A stretch of 64,000 bases of DNA from Advenella faeciporci (GTDB lineage: Bacteria > Pseudomonadota > Gammaproteobacteria > Burkholderiales > Burkholderiaceae_B): positions 186,001 through 250,000 of the forward strand of contig NZ_BMYS01000002.1 in the NCBI RefSeq assembly GCF_014652395.1, written 5' to 3'. The position numbers and the translations under genes are program-made. Of this stretch, positions 26,814-36,350 are shown piece by piece. Each line of letters opens with the position of its first letter. Position 1 is the stretch's first letter. A model generated the notes under the pieces. That model did no database searches. It was given only the letters and a program-made list of their open reading frames with translations, and was not told the origin of the DNA.

Positions 26814-26954
26814 GTTGTGTTTTACTCTTTTCTAATTTTCTAAAATACATCCATTGCAATAAATCAAACAGTTTTTTCACGGCAAACAATAATGTTTCTC
26901 TGCTTCATTGGCTTACCCATGTCAAAAACTCTTTGATTCATCAAGGGGTAAAAG

Positions 26955-27716
26955 TCACCCCCGCCCAACAAACGGCATCTTCGTTGCCATGATCGTCACA
27001 AACTGCACATTGGTTTCCAGCGGGAAATCAGCCATGGTACGAACAGTTTGAGCCACATGGGCCACATCCATAATCGGCTCGGCCATGATTTCACCATTGG
27101 CCTGCAAAATGCCTTTCTTCATTCTTTCCGTCATATCGGTGCCGGCATTGCCAATATCTATCTGGCCGCAGGCAATATTATAGGCACGGCCGTCCAGCGA
27201 AATGCTTTTGGTCAGGCCGGTAACGGCATGTTTGGTGGCTGTATAAGCAATAGACATGGGGCGTGGTGCCGTGGCCGAGATAGAACCGTTATTAATAATC
27301 CGCCCTCCCTGGGGACTTTGGTGGCGCATCACATGAAAAGCGGCTTGGGCACACAGGAACATGCCTGTCAGGTTCACATCCACAATATCACGCCATTCCC
27401 TGGTGGAAAACTCGTCAATGGGCACCGCCGTACCGCTTTTGCCAGCGTTATTGAACAGCACATCCACCCGGCCATATTCGCGCTGGGTTTGTTCAAACAA
27501 GGCTTTTACTTCGTTTTCTTTGGTCACATCGGTGGGTATCACCAGAGCCCTTACCGCATCCAGTCCGGCTGCGGTACGTGTTTGCTCCAGAACCTCCTGC
27601 CGTCTTCCTGCCAGCACCACCCGGTAACCCGCGCTTAACAATTCCAGCGCTACCGCCCTGCCAATACCCGAGCCCGCACCTGTTACCACCGCCACTTTAT
27701 GGTTTGAAATGTTCAT
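26955..27716 (-). CDS. Short-chain dehydrogenase/reductase
   Basis: This is a 253-residue NAD(P)-dependent oxidoreductase with the classical SDR layout: cofactor loop TGAGSGIG near residues 13-20, NNAG near 90, and the catalytic pair in YTATKHA. Substrate is not predictable. I start at ATG 27716 because GGAG lies nine bases upstream; an ATG at 27731 has no ribosome site. The end of the protein ([17 protein letters not shown]) resembles a group of SDRs annotated with unknown function in proteobacteria. It is the right-hand gene of the block that separates yicC from gmk, divergent from gmk. Confidence 0.85.
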   Translation of the reverse strand: MNISNHKVAVVTGAGSGIGRAVALELLSAGYRVVLAGRRQEVLEQTRTAAGLDAVRALVIPTDVTKENEVKALFEQTQREYGRVDVLFNNAGKSGTAVPIDEFSTREWRDIVDVNLTGMFLCAQAAFHVMRHQSPQGGRIINNGSISATAPRPMSIAYTATKHAVTGLTKSISLDGRAYNIACGQIDIGNAGTDMTERMKKGILQANGEIMAEPIMDVAHVAQTVRTMADFPLETNVQFVTIMATKMPFVGRG

Positions 27717-27875
27717 TGTTATATTCTCCATTACGTTTTACTTAGCAATGCTACCAAGAATGGAGATGGCTGGCACCACTTGCCGGTGTTTTGAATGGAC
27801 TTTTTTGCTGTTTATTGTAAATTGTGCTTAATTTTTTGTTATCCTTGCTACTTGTAAAAAAATGGACGCATCACC

Positions 27876-28514
27876 ATGAAGAAATATCCCGGTAATGTAT
27901 TTATGATTATCGCTCCCAGCGGTGCCGGAAAATCCAGTCTGGTCAATGCCCTGCTGAAAAATGACACGGATATTGAGTTATCTGTTTCCTGCACCACCCG
28001 TCCACCCCGGCCGGGCGAGGAAAACGGGCGTGAATACCATTTCATAAGCGTAGAAGAATTCCAGGCCCTGAAAGACAACAATGATTTGCTGGAATGGGCC
28101 GAAGTACATGGCAATTATTATGGCACACCTAAAACATTCATTAAGCAGGCTATTGCCGCTGGCAAGGATGTTTTACTGGAAATTGACTGGCAGGGTGCCC
28201 GCCAGGTAAGACAGCAGTTTTCCGATGTGACTGATATCTTTATTTTGCCACCATCAATTGAAGAGCTGGAAGTCAGGCTTACCCGTCGCGGGCAAGATGA
28301 GCCCAGTGTGATTGCCCGTCGCTTATTAGCGGCCGGAGGCGAAATTGCACACGCCCCTGAGTGCGAATATGTTATCATTAACAATGATTTCGACGTCGCA
28401 CTACATGAGCTGCAGCAAATTATTGCTACAGCTCGTTTACGCTATACAGCACAGGCTGCACGACACGAAAAGCTATTCGCCGAGTTGGGCATTTTAGATG
28501 CCGCTTCCAACTAA
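27876..28514 (+). CDS. gmk: Guanylate kinase
   Basis: This 212-residue enzyme phosphorylates GMP to GDP. The P-loop APSGAGKSS is at residues 13-21, and the GMP-binding segment [19 protein letters not shown] follows near residue 40. The lid region includes [17 protein letters not shown]. The length is normal. It is the first gene of a gmk-rpoZ-spoT run, a conserved order that links guanine nucleotide supply with ppGpp turnover. The upstream 144 bases are AT-rich and should hold its promoter, but I do not assign one. Confidence 0.95.
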   Translation: MKKYPGNVFMIIAPSGAGKSSLVNALLKNDTDIELSVSCTTRPPRPGEENGREYHFISVEEFQALKDNNDLLEWAEVHGNYYGTPKTFIKQAIAAGKDVLLEIDWQGARQVRQQFSDVTDIFILPPSIEELEVRLTRRGQDEPSVIARRLLAAGGEIAHAPECEYVIINNDFDVALHELQQIIATARLRYTAQAARHEKLFAELGILDAASN

Positions 28515-28552
28515 GCCTCCTATTATTTCTCCCCTATTTTTCAGGTTATCAA

Positions 28553-28759
28553 ATGGCACGAATTACCGTTGAAGACTGTTTAAAACAAATTCCAAACCGC
28601 TTTAGCCTGACGCTGGCGGCCACTTACCGTGCACGCGAACTGGCCCAGGGTCATGAACCTCGCCTTGAAAGCAACAAAGACAAACCCACCGTGCTTGCTT
28701 TGCGTGAAATCGCAAGCGGTGTAACCGGCCTTGAAATGTTGCGTAAAGTACCTACCTGA
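28553..28759 (+). CDS. rpoZ: DNA-directed RNA polymerase omega subunit
   Basis: This 68-residue small subunit starts with [20 protein letters not shown], the conserved omega opening, and contains the helix [13 protein letters not shown]. Omega helps fold the beta' subunit and forms one ppGpp-binding site of RNA polymerase in proteobacteria. The C-terminus is shorter than the enteric protein (91 residues) but typical for betaproteobacteria. The gene lies between gmk and spoT with short gaps (38 and 28 bases) and is surely cotranscribed. Confidence 0.95.
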   Translation: MARITVEDCLKQIPNRFSLTLAATYRARELAQGHEPRLESNKDKPTVLALREIASGVTGLEMLRKVPT

Positions 28760-28787
28760 ATCAATAATCGGCAAGGATTAACACATT

Positions 28788-31082
28788 ATGACTTTTAAAG
28801 GGATCAAAGGCGCATCATCCACGATTTTGCATGCGTTGCGTGCCGGGTCTCCCTTTAAAAGAAAACAGAAAGATTCCTCTAAGCCGGTTGAATCAGCGCA
28901 GGCCGCCACAGGCAAGGCCATACCGGCCAATGATCCCACAATTGCTTCATTGGCCACGCTTACCGACATGCTGTCCAGCTACATGGACAGCAAAGATATT
29001 GAAAAAGTCCGCGAAGCTTACCGTTTTGCTGACCAGGCCCATTTGGGTCAATTTCGCTCCAGTGGTGCCCCCTACATTACCCACCCCATTGCGGTTACCG
29101 AAATATGTGCCGGATGGAAGCTTGACGTCAACGCCCTGATGGCTGCCCTGTTGCACGATGTCATCGAAGACCAGGGTGTTCTCAAGTCCGAGCTGGCTGA
29201 AAAATTCAACCCCGATGTGGCCAATCTGGTTGATGGCCTTACCAAGCTTGAAAAGCTTAATTTTGCCACCAAGGCAGAGCAGCAGGCGGAAAGCTTCCGT
29301 AAAATGCTGTTGGCCATGGCAAAAGACGTGCGCGTTATTTTAATCAAGCTGGCCGATCGCCTGCACAATATGCGCACACTGGACGCGGTAGACCCAGCCA
29401 AGCGCCGGCGGGTCGCCAACGAAACCCTGGAAATTTATACCCCTATCGCGCATCGGCTGGGTCTTAATTCTTTAGTCCGGGAACTGCAAGACCTGTGTTT
29501 TGAAGCCAGTTCACCCAACCGTTATTCCGTCCTGCACAAGGCGGTCATGGCAGCCCGTGGCAATCGTCGCGAAGTGCTTACCAAAATTACCGACAACATC
29601 ATCACCGCCATGCCGGCTCAAGGTATTGAAGCCGAAATTTCCGGTCGTGAGAAATCACTGTTCAGCATTTATAATAAAATGCGTGAACAAAAAAAATCCT
29701 TTTCCGATGTACTGGATATCTACGGTTTCCGGATTATTGTTCACACCCTGCCCGAATGTTATTTGGCCCTGGGTGTGATTCATCAGCTGTATCGGCCTGT
29801 CCCCGGCAAATTCAAAGACTATATTGCCATTCCAAAGCTTAACGGCTATCAGTCTTTGCACACTACCCTGGTGGGCCCTTACGGCACCCCCATCGAGTTC
29901 CAGATTCGCACCCGTGACATGGACCACATTGCTGAAAAAGGCGTGGCCTCTCACTGGATGTACAAAAATGATGATATCTCTCTAAACGACTTGCAAAAAC
30001 AAACCCATCGCTGGCTGCAATCTTTACTGGATATCCAAAGCCAAACCGGTGATTCGGGCGAGTTCCTTGAGCACGTCAAGGTAGACTTGTTCCCTGATGC
30101 GGTGTATGTGCTTACCCCCAAAGGTAAAATCATTTCTTTGCCACGTGGTGCAACGCCCATTGATTTTGCCTACCTTATTCATACCGATATCGGCAACCAT
30201 GCCGTTTCCGCCAAAATCAATGGTGAGTTTGTGCCGCTCAAAACAGAATTAAGCAGCGGCGACAGAATCGAAATCATCACATCCCCGGCCTCCGTACCCA
30301 GTGCCCAGTGGCTTAACTATGTACGTACCGGTAAAGCCCGTTCTGAAATCCGTCATTTCCTTAAAACGGTTAAATACAGCGAATCCATTCAGTTTGGTGA
30401 AAAGCAGCTTTTGCACGCCTTGCAAGAGCTGAATATCCCAATGCCGCCTAAAGATGATCCGCAATGGGAAAAGCTGGCCAAAAGCACCGGGGCCAACTCG
30501 GTTGATGAAATTCTGGCCGATATCGGCCTGGGTCGTCGCCTGGCCGCCGTTGTTGCACGCCGGTTCATCATAGACAATGAGATTTTGGCAACCAGTGCCG
30601 CGGTTATTGATGAAATGTCCGTAGCCAAAACAGGCACTATTTTCATTCAGGGCAACGAAGGACAGGCTGCGCAGCTTTCCAATTGCTGCTACCCGATTCC
30701 TGGTGACTCTTTAATTGCCTGCATCCGCCCAGGCCATGGCCTGGTGGTTCACACAGAAGACTGTCCAGCCGCCCTTCGCCAGCGCACCCGCGAACCTGAG
30801 CGCTGGGTCTCTTCGGTTAGCTGGGATCAGGAAACCGCCAAGCACTTGCCAACGCGCCTTGAAATTACCATCAAGAGTGAAAAAGGGGTCTTGGGCCGCA
30901 TCGCCGCCCAAATTGCCACCGCCGACTCCAATATTATTCAAATGTCCATGAACGAAGAGGCGCTTGAAACCGCCACGATACAACTCACCATCCAGGTAGA
31001 TGACCGTAAACATTTGGCCAAAGTGATCAGGTTAATGCGGCATGTACCCCAGGTAACCAGGATTGTAAGGGTTAAGGGCTAA
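28788..31082 (+). CDS. spoT: Bifunctional (p)ppGpp synthetase/hydrolase SpoT
   Basis: This 764-residue Rel/SpoT protein controls the stringent response alarmone. The hydrolase domain has the HD box LLHDVIED with H123-D124. The synthetase domain follows, with SFSDVLDIYGFRI and GYQSLHTT; the segment PGKFKDYI carries the basic KxKD form found in bifunctional enzymes, rather than the acidic ExDD of RelA. A TGS domain (about 440-500) and a C-terminal ACT domain (about 690-764) complete the layout. The N-terminal 50 residues are a variable extension. The hydrolase residues are intact, so it should at least degrade (p)ppGpp. Its last 11 bases overlap the convergent ATPase gene. Confidence 0.95.
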   Translation: MTFKGIKGASSTILHALRAGSPFKRKQKDSSKPVESAQAATGKAIPANDPTIASLATLTDMLSSYMDSKDIEKVREAYRFADQAHLGQFRSSGAPYITHPIAVTEICAGWKLDVNALMAALLHDVIEDQGVLKSELAEKFNPDVANLVDGLTKLEKLNFATKAEQQAESFRKMLLAMAKDVRVILIKLADRLHNMRTLDAVDPAKRRRVANETLEIYTPIAHRLGLNSLVRELQDLCFEASSPNRYSVLHKAVMAARGNRREVLTKITDNIITAMPAQGIEAEISGREKSLFSIYNKMREQKKSFSDVLDIYGFRIIVHTLPECYLALGVIHQLYRPVPGKFKDYIAIPKLNGYQSLHTTLVGPYGTPIEFQIRTRDMDHIAEKGVASHWMYKNDDISLNDLQKQTHRWLQSLLDIQSQTGDSGEFLEHVKVDLFPDAVYVLTPKGKIISLPRGATPIDFAYLIHTDIGNHAVSAKINGEFVPLKTELSSGDRIEIITSPASVPSAQWLNYVRTGKARSEIRHFLKTVKYSESIQFGEKQLLHALQELNIPMPPKDDPQWEKLAKSTGANSVDEILADIGLGRRLAAVVARRFIIDNEILATSAAVIDEMSVAKTGTIFIQGNEGQAAQLSNCCYPIPGDSLIACIRPGHGLVVHTEDCPAALRQRTREPERWVSSVSWDQETAKHLPTRLEITIKSEKGVLGRIAAQIATADSNIIQMSMNEEALETATIQLTIQVDDRKHLAKVIRLMRHVPQVTRIVRVKG

Positions 31083-31090
31083 GGGTTAAG
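31067..31090. repeat. Heptamer repeat across the spoT/ABC gene overlap
   Basis: Three head-to-tail copies of AAGGGYT (31067-31073, 31074-31080, 31081-31087) plus a partial fourth cover the stop codons of both convergent genes. The copies differ at one base. They form the last residues of both proteins. Confidence 0.6.
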
Positions 31091-31758
31091 TTCTGAACCT
31101 TGCCCGCCTGCAACACCAGCTGCTGCTGGCAGCGGCTGGCAAGAAGCGTGTCGTGGGTAACCAGAACCAGGGTGGTTCTTTTTTCATGATGCAGTGCAAA
31201 CATCAAGTCCATAATATTCGTCCCCGTTGTTGCATCAAGGCTTCCGGTGGGTTCATCGGCAAACAAGATGGCCGGCTCAACCACAAATGCCCGCGCCAGG
31301 GCCACACGCTGACGCTCTCCGCCAGACAATGTTTTTGGGTAATGATGAGAGCGCCCGGCAAGACCCACACGCTCCAGCATGGCCCATGCGGCCTCTTTGG
31401 CACGTTTGCCCTGCAACTCCAAAGGCAGCATCACGTTTTCAAGCGCTGTTAAGTTAGGCAACAGCTGAAACGACTGGAAAACGAATCCCACATGATACGC
31501 CCGCAACTGGGCCCGCTGGTCTTCATTAAGTGAAAACAGGTCCTGACCCATTAAGTGCACACTACCCTGGCTGGGCACATCAAGGCCAGCCAAAATACCC
31601 AGCAGGGTTGATTTTCCAGAACCAGAACTTCCGGTAATGGCCAATGTCTTACCTTTTTCAAGTGAAAAGGAAATATCCTCTAAAATACGAAGCTGGCCAT
31701 TGGCATCTTCCACTACTTTATTCAGACCATTAACTTCCAGGGCAAATATGTTTTTCAT
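31072..31758 (-). CDS. ABC transporter ATPase, YbbA/LolD-like
   Basis: This 228-residue ATPase has Walker A GSSGSGKST at 43-51, the signature LSGGERQRVALARAF, Walker B PAILFADEPTGSLD, and the switch VLVTHDTLLASR. It belongs to the MacB/LolD/YbbA group that powers mechanotransmission or lipoprotein export. Divergent placement beside tesA is the same as for enteric ybbA. The usual partner permease (YbbP) is absent; spoT follows convergently. It may therefore act with a permease encoded elsewhere. Its start overlaps the first codons of tesA by 11 bases. Confidence 0.85.
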   Translation of the reverse strand: MKNIFALEVNGLNKVVEDANGQLRILEDISFSLEKGKTLAITGSSGSGKSTLLGILAGLDVPSQGSVHLMGQDLFSLNEDQRAQLRAYHVGFVFQSFQLLPNLTALENVMLPLELQGKRAKEAAWAMLERVGLAGRSHHYPKTLSGGERQRVALARAFVVEPAILFADEPTGSLDATTGTNIMDLMFALHHEKRTTLVLVTHDTLLASRCQQQLVLQAGKVQNLTLSP

Positions 31759-32386
31759 AAATCAACTACTCAAATTATGTCTGGCACTATTCATGTGCAC
31801 CGCTGCTTTTCAAATGGCAAATGCACAAAACAGCAGTAACAAGACGATACTGGTTATAGGAGACAGTTTATCAGCAGAATATGGCATTGAAAGGGGCAAA
31901 GGTTGGGTGGAAATAATTAAATCCGATTTTCTGGGTGATGATGACAATTATGAAGTCATCAATGCCAGTATAAGCGGCGATACGACCAGTGGCGGTCTTG
32001 GCCGCCTTCCTGCCTTGCTGGCACAGCACACGCCGTCTGTAGTGATTGTGGAACTGGGCTCCAATGACGCATTGCGCGGCCTGTCACTGGAAGTTTCCAA
32101 AAAAAACCTGGAAAACATGAGCGAATTAAGCAAGCAGGCGCAGGCAAAAGTGATCATTGTTGGCATGCAAATTCCGCCCAACTTTGGGCCTGTTTATACA
32201 CAACAGTTCAAGGAAATGTTTGCCCAGGTGGCACAGGAACAGGACGCCCTGCTGGTGCCTTTCCTGTTTGAGCATTTTGCGCTGGATAAAAACATGTTTC
32301 AGGACGATGGTATCCATCCGAATGAAGCCGCACAAAAAACCATGGCGGAAAATGTCTGGACTGTCTTGCAGCAAGCCATTAACTGA
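31748..32386 (+). CDS. tesA: Arylesterase/acyl-CoA thioesterase I, GDSL (SGNH) hydrolase
   Basis: This 212-residue periplasmic hydrolase is of the TesA/lysophospholipase L1 type. A signal peptide spans residues 1-26 (ending ANAQ). Block I VIGDSLSAEYGI contains the nucleophile S40; the oxyanion glycine and asparagine lie in ISGDTTSGG and VELGSNDALRG; the catalytic Asp-His pair is in DDGIHPN. I start at ATG 31748, which gives a proper signal peptide; the frame is open further upstream to 31637 but that part lies inside the divergent ATPase gene. The promoter must lie within that neighbour's coding sequence. A strong terminator follows. Confidence 0.88.
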   Translation: MFFINQLLKLCLALFMCTAAFQMANAQNSSNKTILVIGDSLSAEYGIERGKGWVEIIKSDFLGDDDNYEVINASISGDTTSGGLGRLPALLAQHTPSVVIVELGSNDALRGLSLEVSKKNLENMSELSKQAQAKVIIVGMQIPPNFGPVYTQQFKEMFAQVAQEQDALLVPFLFEHFALDKNMFQDDGIHPNEAAQKTMAENVWTVLQQAIN

Positions 32387-32457
32387 ACCTGACTGCTTAA
32401 GCTGTCATCCAGCATTCAGATATACAACATACTCTTTGCAGGCTTGATTGCCACCAT

Positions 32458-32505
32458 AAAAAACCCCATAAAACCGGAACTGCATCCGGCTTTATGGGGT
32501 TTGTT
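32458..32505. terminator. Bidirectional terminator between tesA and ppiD
   Basis: A 12-bp outer stem (32461-32472 with 32491-32502) with a further CCGG/CCGG inner stem encloses an 8-base loop, flanked by A and T runs. It can serve both convergent genes. Confidence 0.85.
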
Positions 32506-32555
32506 TATTACAGTCCAGGTATAAGGTTTACGCTTTTATAAAAGCGCCTCCCGGT

Positions 32556-34508
32556 TTATTCGCCCAAAATCACCTTTTCGGCTTCGGGAAATACCTGAAC
32601 CTTATGGTTTGCACGCAGGATATTGGTTACACCCTGGGCGATCTCAATGGCAACACCCGATTCCAGACCTGGTTGCAAGAACTGGGTAAAAAGCATTTTC
32701 ATTTCAGGATTACCTTCCGAAACCTTGTCAACCTGGGCAATCACATAGCCATTTGGCGTAGCGGTGCCCACAAAGGAAGGCAATTTATCAGTCGGTGCAC
32801 TCATAATGGTATTAAGCATTGCTTCAGGCAATTGATTGGTCATTAAACGACTGATCATTGTTTCAGGACCAAAACCGGCAGACGTGGACTGGCCATTTTC
32901 CTGCAACATTTTCAGCTCTTGCGCACCCGCCAGTTTAGCCTGTTCAAGGGCTTTTTCATTCCTCACCCTGGCTTCAACCTCGGTTTTGACCGACTCTAGT
33001 GCAGGGATTGTCGCAGGCACTTCCTGTACCACACGAACCACCAGCAGCTCAGAGGGAGAAATCTCTATCACGCCAGAATTGAGTTTCTGTTTTAACACCT
33101 CATCCGAAAACAGGACTTCACGCACTCTTGGCGCCTCGAAGTATTTGGCATCAGGACTGGCAGAAGCGGCATTCTCACCCACTTGCCCGGCAGTCAGAAG
33201 CAGGTCTCGCGCAATACCATTCACTGTTTTCAGTTCAAGCTGAAGATTGTCGGCAACACCTTGCAACGATGAGCGATCATCATTAACCTGCTGGGTCAGG
33301 CCAGTAGCCAGATCAGCAAATTTTTCCGAGGCCAGCTGCAAACGGATTTCTTCCAATACCTGACTCTTGATGGCAGACAGCGGTTGAACAGAGCCTTCAT
33401 CGATACTGGCAACCTGAATAATATGATAGGAGTTGCCTACTTTAACAGGATCGGTCACACCGGACTCAGTTAAAGAGAAAATGGCCTCATCAAGCACAGG
33501 GATATCACCCCTGGCCAGCAGACCCAGGCTGCCGTCCAGGTTTTTAGTACCTGCATCATCTGAATACTGTTTTGCCAAAGCAGAAAATTTCGCAGGGTCT
33601 GCCTTGGCCTGTGCAGCCACATCCCGGGCTTTTTTCAGGACTTCTTCCTGGGCTGCAGCATCGGCACCGGCGGGCACCATGATTTGAATATGATTAACAA
33701 CACGGCGTTCTTGTTTGGTGTACTTGCCAATGTTGGATTTGTAATAGGATTCGATATCGGCGTCTGAAACTTCGGGCACTGATTTTAACGCCGCATCCTG
33801 GTTAAGAATAATGTACTGGGCATCCACATAACGGGGAACCTCAAGTGTTTTGCTGTTTTTATCGTACCACTGCCTGATATCGTCATCTGAAACCGTGACA
33901 TCTTGCAAGTACGTGGAAACCTCAAATTCCTTCAGGCGAACGGCACGCTCCTGAACCATGGCCGATTGCAATAATTCAAGCGTTTTTGCAGGCAGCGAAA
34001 CAGATTGCGCAATAGGCTCAAGTACATGGGAATACGCCAGATTCTGACGGACATAAGCTTCATAATCAATGTCCCTGATGCCATTATTACCAAGGAACTC
34101 GCTGTATTTCAGGGGAGAATACACCCCGTTTTCATGAAACTGGGGGTTGGAGCCAATGGCACTGCGAACCATGTTGTCGGTGGCATTGAAGTGACCGTCA
34201 ATCACTTCCTGCTGCAGCACCTGAGTATTGATAAGCTGGTTCAGCCAGGCTTGCCGGTTGGCCGGGGTATCTACCTTGGAAACATCAAAATTCGCGCCGG
34301 CGTCCATTCTCATTTGGTCCAAACGGGCGCGCCAGGACTGGTTAAACTGCTCTTGGGTAATATTGGTTTCTTTGACAGCCGCCAATTTTACATCGTTGGA
34401 AACGAAGCTTTGGTAATCGGCCACGCCAAAAAAAACAAATGACGGAACCACCAAAATAATTAACGCTGCCAATACAATACGTTGGTGTGTACGGATAAAT
34501 TCAAACAT
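32556..34508 (-). CDS. ppiD: Membrane-anchored periplasmic chaperone/peptidyl-prolyl isomerase PpiD
   Basis: This 650-residue protein is anchored by one N-terminal membrane helix (about 11-29, RIVLAALIILVVPSFVFFGV) and extends into the periplasm. A SurA-N/PpiD-type chaperone region (about 35-200) is followed by a parvulin domain near 265-365 with LAKQYSDDAGTKNLDGSLG and VLDEAIFSL. The long C-terminal part is helical and chaperone-like. PpiD works near the SecYEG translocon on emerging outer-membrane and periplasmic proteins. It forms a single-gene unit. The length is similar to enteric PpiD (623). Confidence 0.92.
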   Translation of the reverse strand: MFEFIRTHQRIVLAALIILVVPSFVFFGVADYQSFVSNDVKLAAVKETNITQEQFNQSWRARLDQMRMDAGANFDVSKVDTPANRQAWLNQLINTQVLQQEVIDGHFNATDNMVRSAIGSNPQFHENGVYSPLKYSEFLGNNGIRDIDYEAYVRQNLAYSHVLEPIAQSVSLPAKTLELLQSAMVQERAVRLKEFEVSTYLQDVTVSDDDIRQWYDKNSKTLEVPRYVDAQYIILNQDAALKSVPEVSDADIESYYKSNIGKYTKQERRVVNHIQIMVPAGADAAAQEEVLKKARDVAAQAKADPAKFSALAKQYSDDAGTKNLDGSLGLLARGDIPVLDEAIFSLTESGVTDPVKVGNSYHIIQVASIDEGSVQPLSAIKSQVLEEIRLQLASEKFADLATGLTQQVNDDRSSLQGVADNLQLELKTVNGIARDLLLTAGQVGENAASASPDAKYFEAPRVREVLFSDEVLKQKLNSGVIEISPSELLVVRVVQEVPATIPALESVKTEVEARVRNEKALEQAKLAGAQELKMLQENGQSTSAGFGPETMISRLMTNQLPEAMLNTIMSAPTDKLPSFVGTATPNGYVIAQVDKVSEGNPEMKMLFTQFLQPGLESGVAIEIAQGVTNILRANHKVQVFPEAEKVILGE

Positions 34509-34708
34509 TAAGCTCTCAACTCAGACTGCGAAAATCAGAATATACATTATAAATGTCGCGGTTGGAAAAAGGGGTTTCCCATTTTAGTCTTTTTCACTTT
34601 TAAAATAGACAATTCAGCCCCATTTTATAAAAAGTCACTTTCAAAGCGGCCTATATCTTCCTACAATACAACAATAAACTTACTCTTGAAACCCACCCAT
34701 ACATTCCA

Positions 34709-35464
34709 ATGTCAGCAAAAAACACCTTTGAATGGCGCTATCCGCGCCTGATTGCCCATCGCGGCGGCGGCTACCTGGCCCCTGAAAACACCCTTGCAGC
34801 CATGCGTTGCGGTCATGAATACGGCTTTTCCATGGTTGAGTTCGATGTCAAGCTGAGCCAGGACAATATGCTTGTCTTAATGCATGATGATACGGTAGAC
34901 CGCACCTCAAACGGAATCGGACTGGCCGCCAGTAAAACGTTCAGGGAACTGTCCGAACTGGACTTCGGCGGATGGCATTCAGCCTTTTATACCGGCGAGC
35001 CAATCCCCACGTTTGTTTCAGTTGCACGTTTTACCCAGGAAAACAATATTTTCTGTAATATAGAAATCAAACCCTGTCCAAACCGTGAAACCGAAACCGG
35101 GACTCTGGTGGCCAAAGCGGCAAAACAATGGTGGCTTCATTCCCATCTGCCTCCCCTGCTCTCTTCTTTCTCCCTTGAGGCGCTGGCCGCTGCGAAACAG
35201 GCCGCCCCCGAATTGCCACGTGCCTTTTTAACCGAAGATCTGCCCGATAATTTCACCGTGATTCTGGAAGAGATGGATTGTGTCGCCATTAACCTGAAAC
35301 AAAGCCTGCTGGACCAGGAAAAAATAGAACGCATTCACCAGGCCGGCTACAAGGTTTGCGCCTGGACCGTGAATGACTATCAACGCGCCAAACAACTATT
35401 GCATTGGGGTTGCGATGCCCTGTTTACCGACGAACTGCTTCGGGTAACCCCCGACTTGGCTTAA
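34709..35464 (+). CDS. ugpQ: Glycerophosphodiester phosphodiesterase UgpQ
   Basis: This 251-residue cytoplasmic enzyme cleaves glycerophosphodiesters to glycerol-3-phosphate and an alcohol. The GDPD catalytic motif RLIAHRGGGYLAPENTLAA has the first histidine and arginine; MVEFDVKLSQDN gives the metal-binding Glu/Asp, and LVLMHDDTVDRTSNG the second histidine. No signal peptide is seen, in line with the cytoplasmic UgpQ rather than periplasmic GlpQ. It acts on substrates imported by UgpBAEC, whose genes are 31 kb away here. rlmJ follows 28 bases downstream on the same strand. Confidence 0.92.
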   Translation: MSAKNTFEWRYPRLIAHRGGGYLAPENTLAAMRCGHEYGFSMVEFDVKLSQDNMLVLMHDDTVDRTSNGIGLAASKTFRELSELDFGGWHSAFYTGEPIPTFVSVARFTQENNIFCNIEIKPCPNRETETGTLVAKAAKQWWLHSHLPPLLSSFSLEALAAAKQAAPELPRAFLTEDLPDNFTVILEEMDCVAINLKQSLLDQEKIERIHQAGYKVCAWTVNDYQRAKQLLHWGCDALFTDELLRVTPDLA

Positions 35465-35492
35465 TAGCCAGTACTCACCACAAGGATATATT

Positions 35493-36350
35493 TTGTTCAG
35501 TTACCGCCACGCCTTTCATGCAGGCAATCATGCTGATGTTTTAAAGCATTCCGTTTTATTGCATATTTTGCATTACTTTAACAAAAAAGAAACGCCTTAC
35601 TGGATCATCGACACCCACGCCGGTGCTGGCATTTACGATCTGGAAGATGCCTGGGCAGAGAAAACCGCGGAATTCAAAGAAGGCATTGCCCGGCTGTGGG
35701 ACAACACCGACTTGCCCCAAGACCTGCAGGTATATATTGACCATATCCGTAACCTGAACGATGGCCAGGATCTGGTTTACTACCCCGGATCCCCCTGGAT
35801 CTCGCTGGAATTAATGCGGCACAAAGATCGTCTGCATTTATTTGAGTTGCATCCCACCGAAATTGAAGTGCTCAGCGACAACATCGAACAGCAAGGCAGG
35901 GAAATCGCACGCCAGGTAACGATTTTTGAAAAGGACGGTTTTTCAGGCCTGAAATCACAACTGCCTCCCGTACCCAGACGGGGCGTTATCCTGATTGACC
36001 CTTCCTATGAAGACAAAGCCGATTACCGCCACACCTTAATGGCCATTAAAGATGGTCTTAAACGCTTTGCCACCGGCTGTTATGCAGTTTGGTACCCGTT
36101 GGTCAATCGCAAGGAAGTGCATGACATGATCAGGCAGCTTGAGAAACTGCCCGACACCCAATGGCTGAATGCATCACTGGCCGTCAGAAAACCGGCTGCG
36201 GATGGTTATGGCTTGCACGGAAGTGGCATGTTTATTATCAACCCGCCGTATACCCTGCATGCCGCCCTGGAAAAAAGTCTGCCCTATCTGGCCAAACATC
36301 TGGCCCAGGACAGCTCTGCAACCTTCAGCCTTACTCGTCAGGGTAATTAA
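35493..36350 (+). CDS. rlmJ: 23S rRNA (adenine(2030)-N6)-methyltransferase RlmJ
   Basis: This 285-residue SAM-dependent methyltransferase modifies A2030 of 23S rRNA. The opening FSYRHAFHAGNHADVLKH matches the RlmJ family, which fixes the start at a TTG codon (35493); AAGGA lies upstream at good spacing. The SAM region has DTHAGAGIYDL, and the catalytic motif GVILIDPSYEDK corresponds to the family's DPPY/DPSY box. The final 20 bases overlap the convergent greB gene. Function is well conserved in the family. Confidence 0.93.
   Translation: MFSYRHAFHAGNHADVLKHSVLLHILHYFNKKETPYWIIDTHAGAGIYDLEDAWAEKTAEFKEGIARLWDNTDLPQDLQVYIDHIRNLNDGQDLVYYPGSPWISLELMRHKDRLHLFELHPTEIEVLSDNIEQQGREIARQVTIFEKDGFSGLKSQLPPVPRRGVILIDPSYEDKADYRHTLMAIKDGLKRFATGCYAVWYPLVNRKEVHDMIRQLEKLPDTQWLNASLAVRKPAADGYGLHGSGMFIINPPYTLHAALEKSLPYLAKHLAQDSSATFSLTRQGN

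Noticed and set aside
27048-27638. A 196-codon open frame opposite the SDR gene
   Set aside because: It mirrors the dehydrogenase in the complementary frame and has no recognisable protein features.
34509-34708. A Pho box before ugpQ
   Set aside because: The AT-rich gap between ppiD and ugpQ has no pair of CTGTCAT-like heptamers at 11-base spacing.
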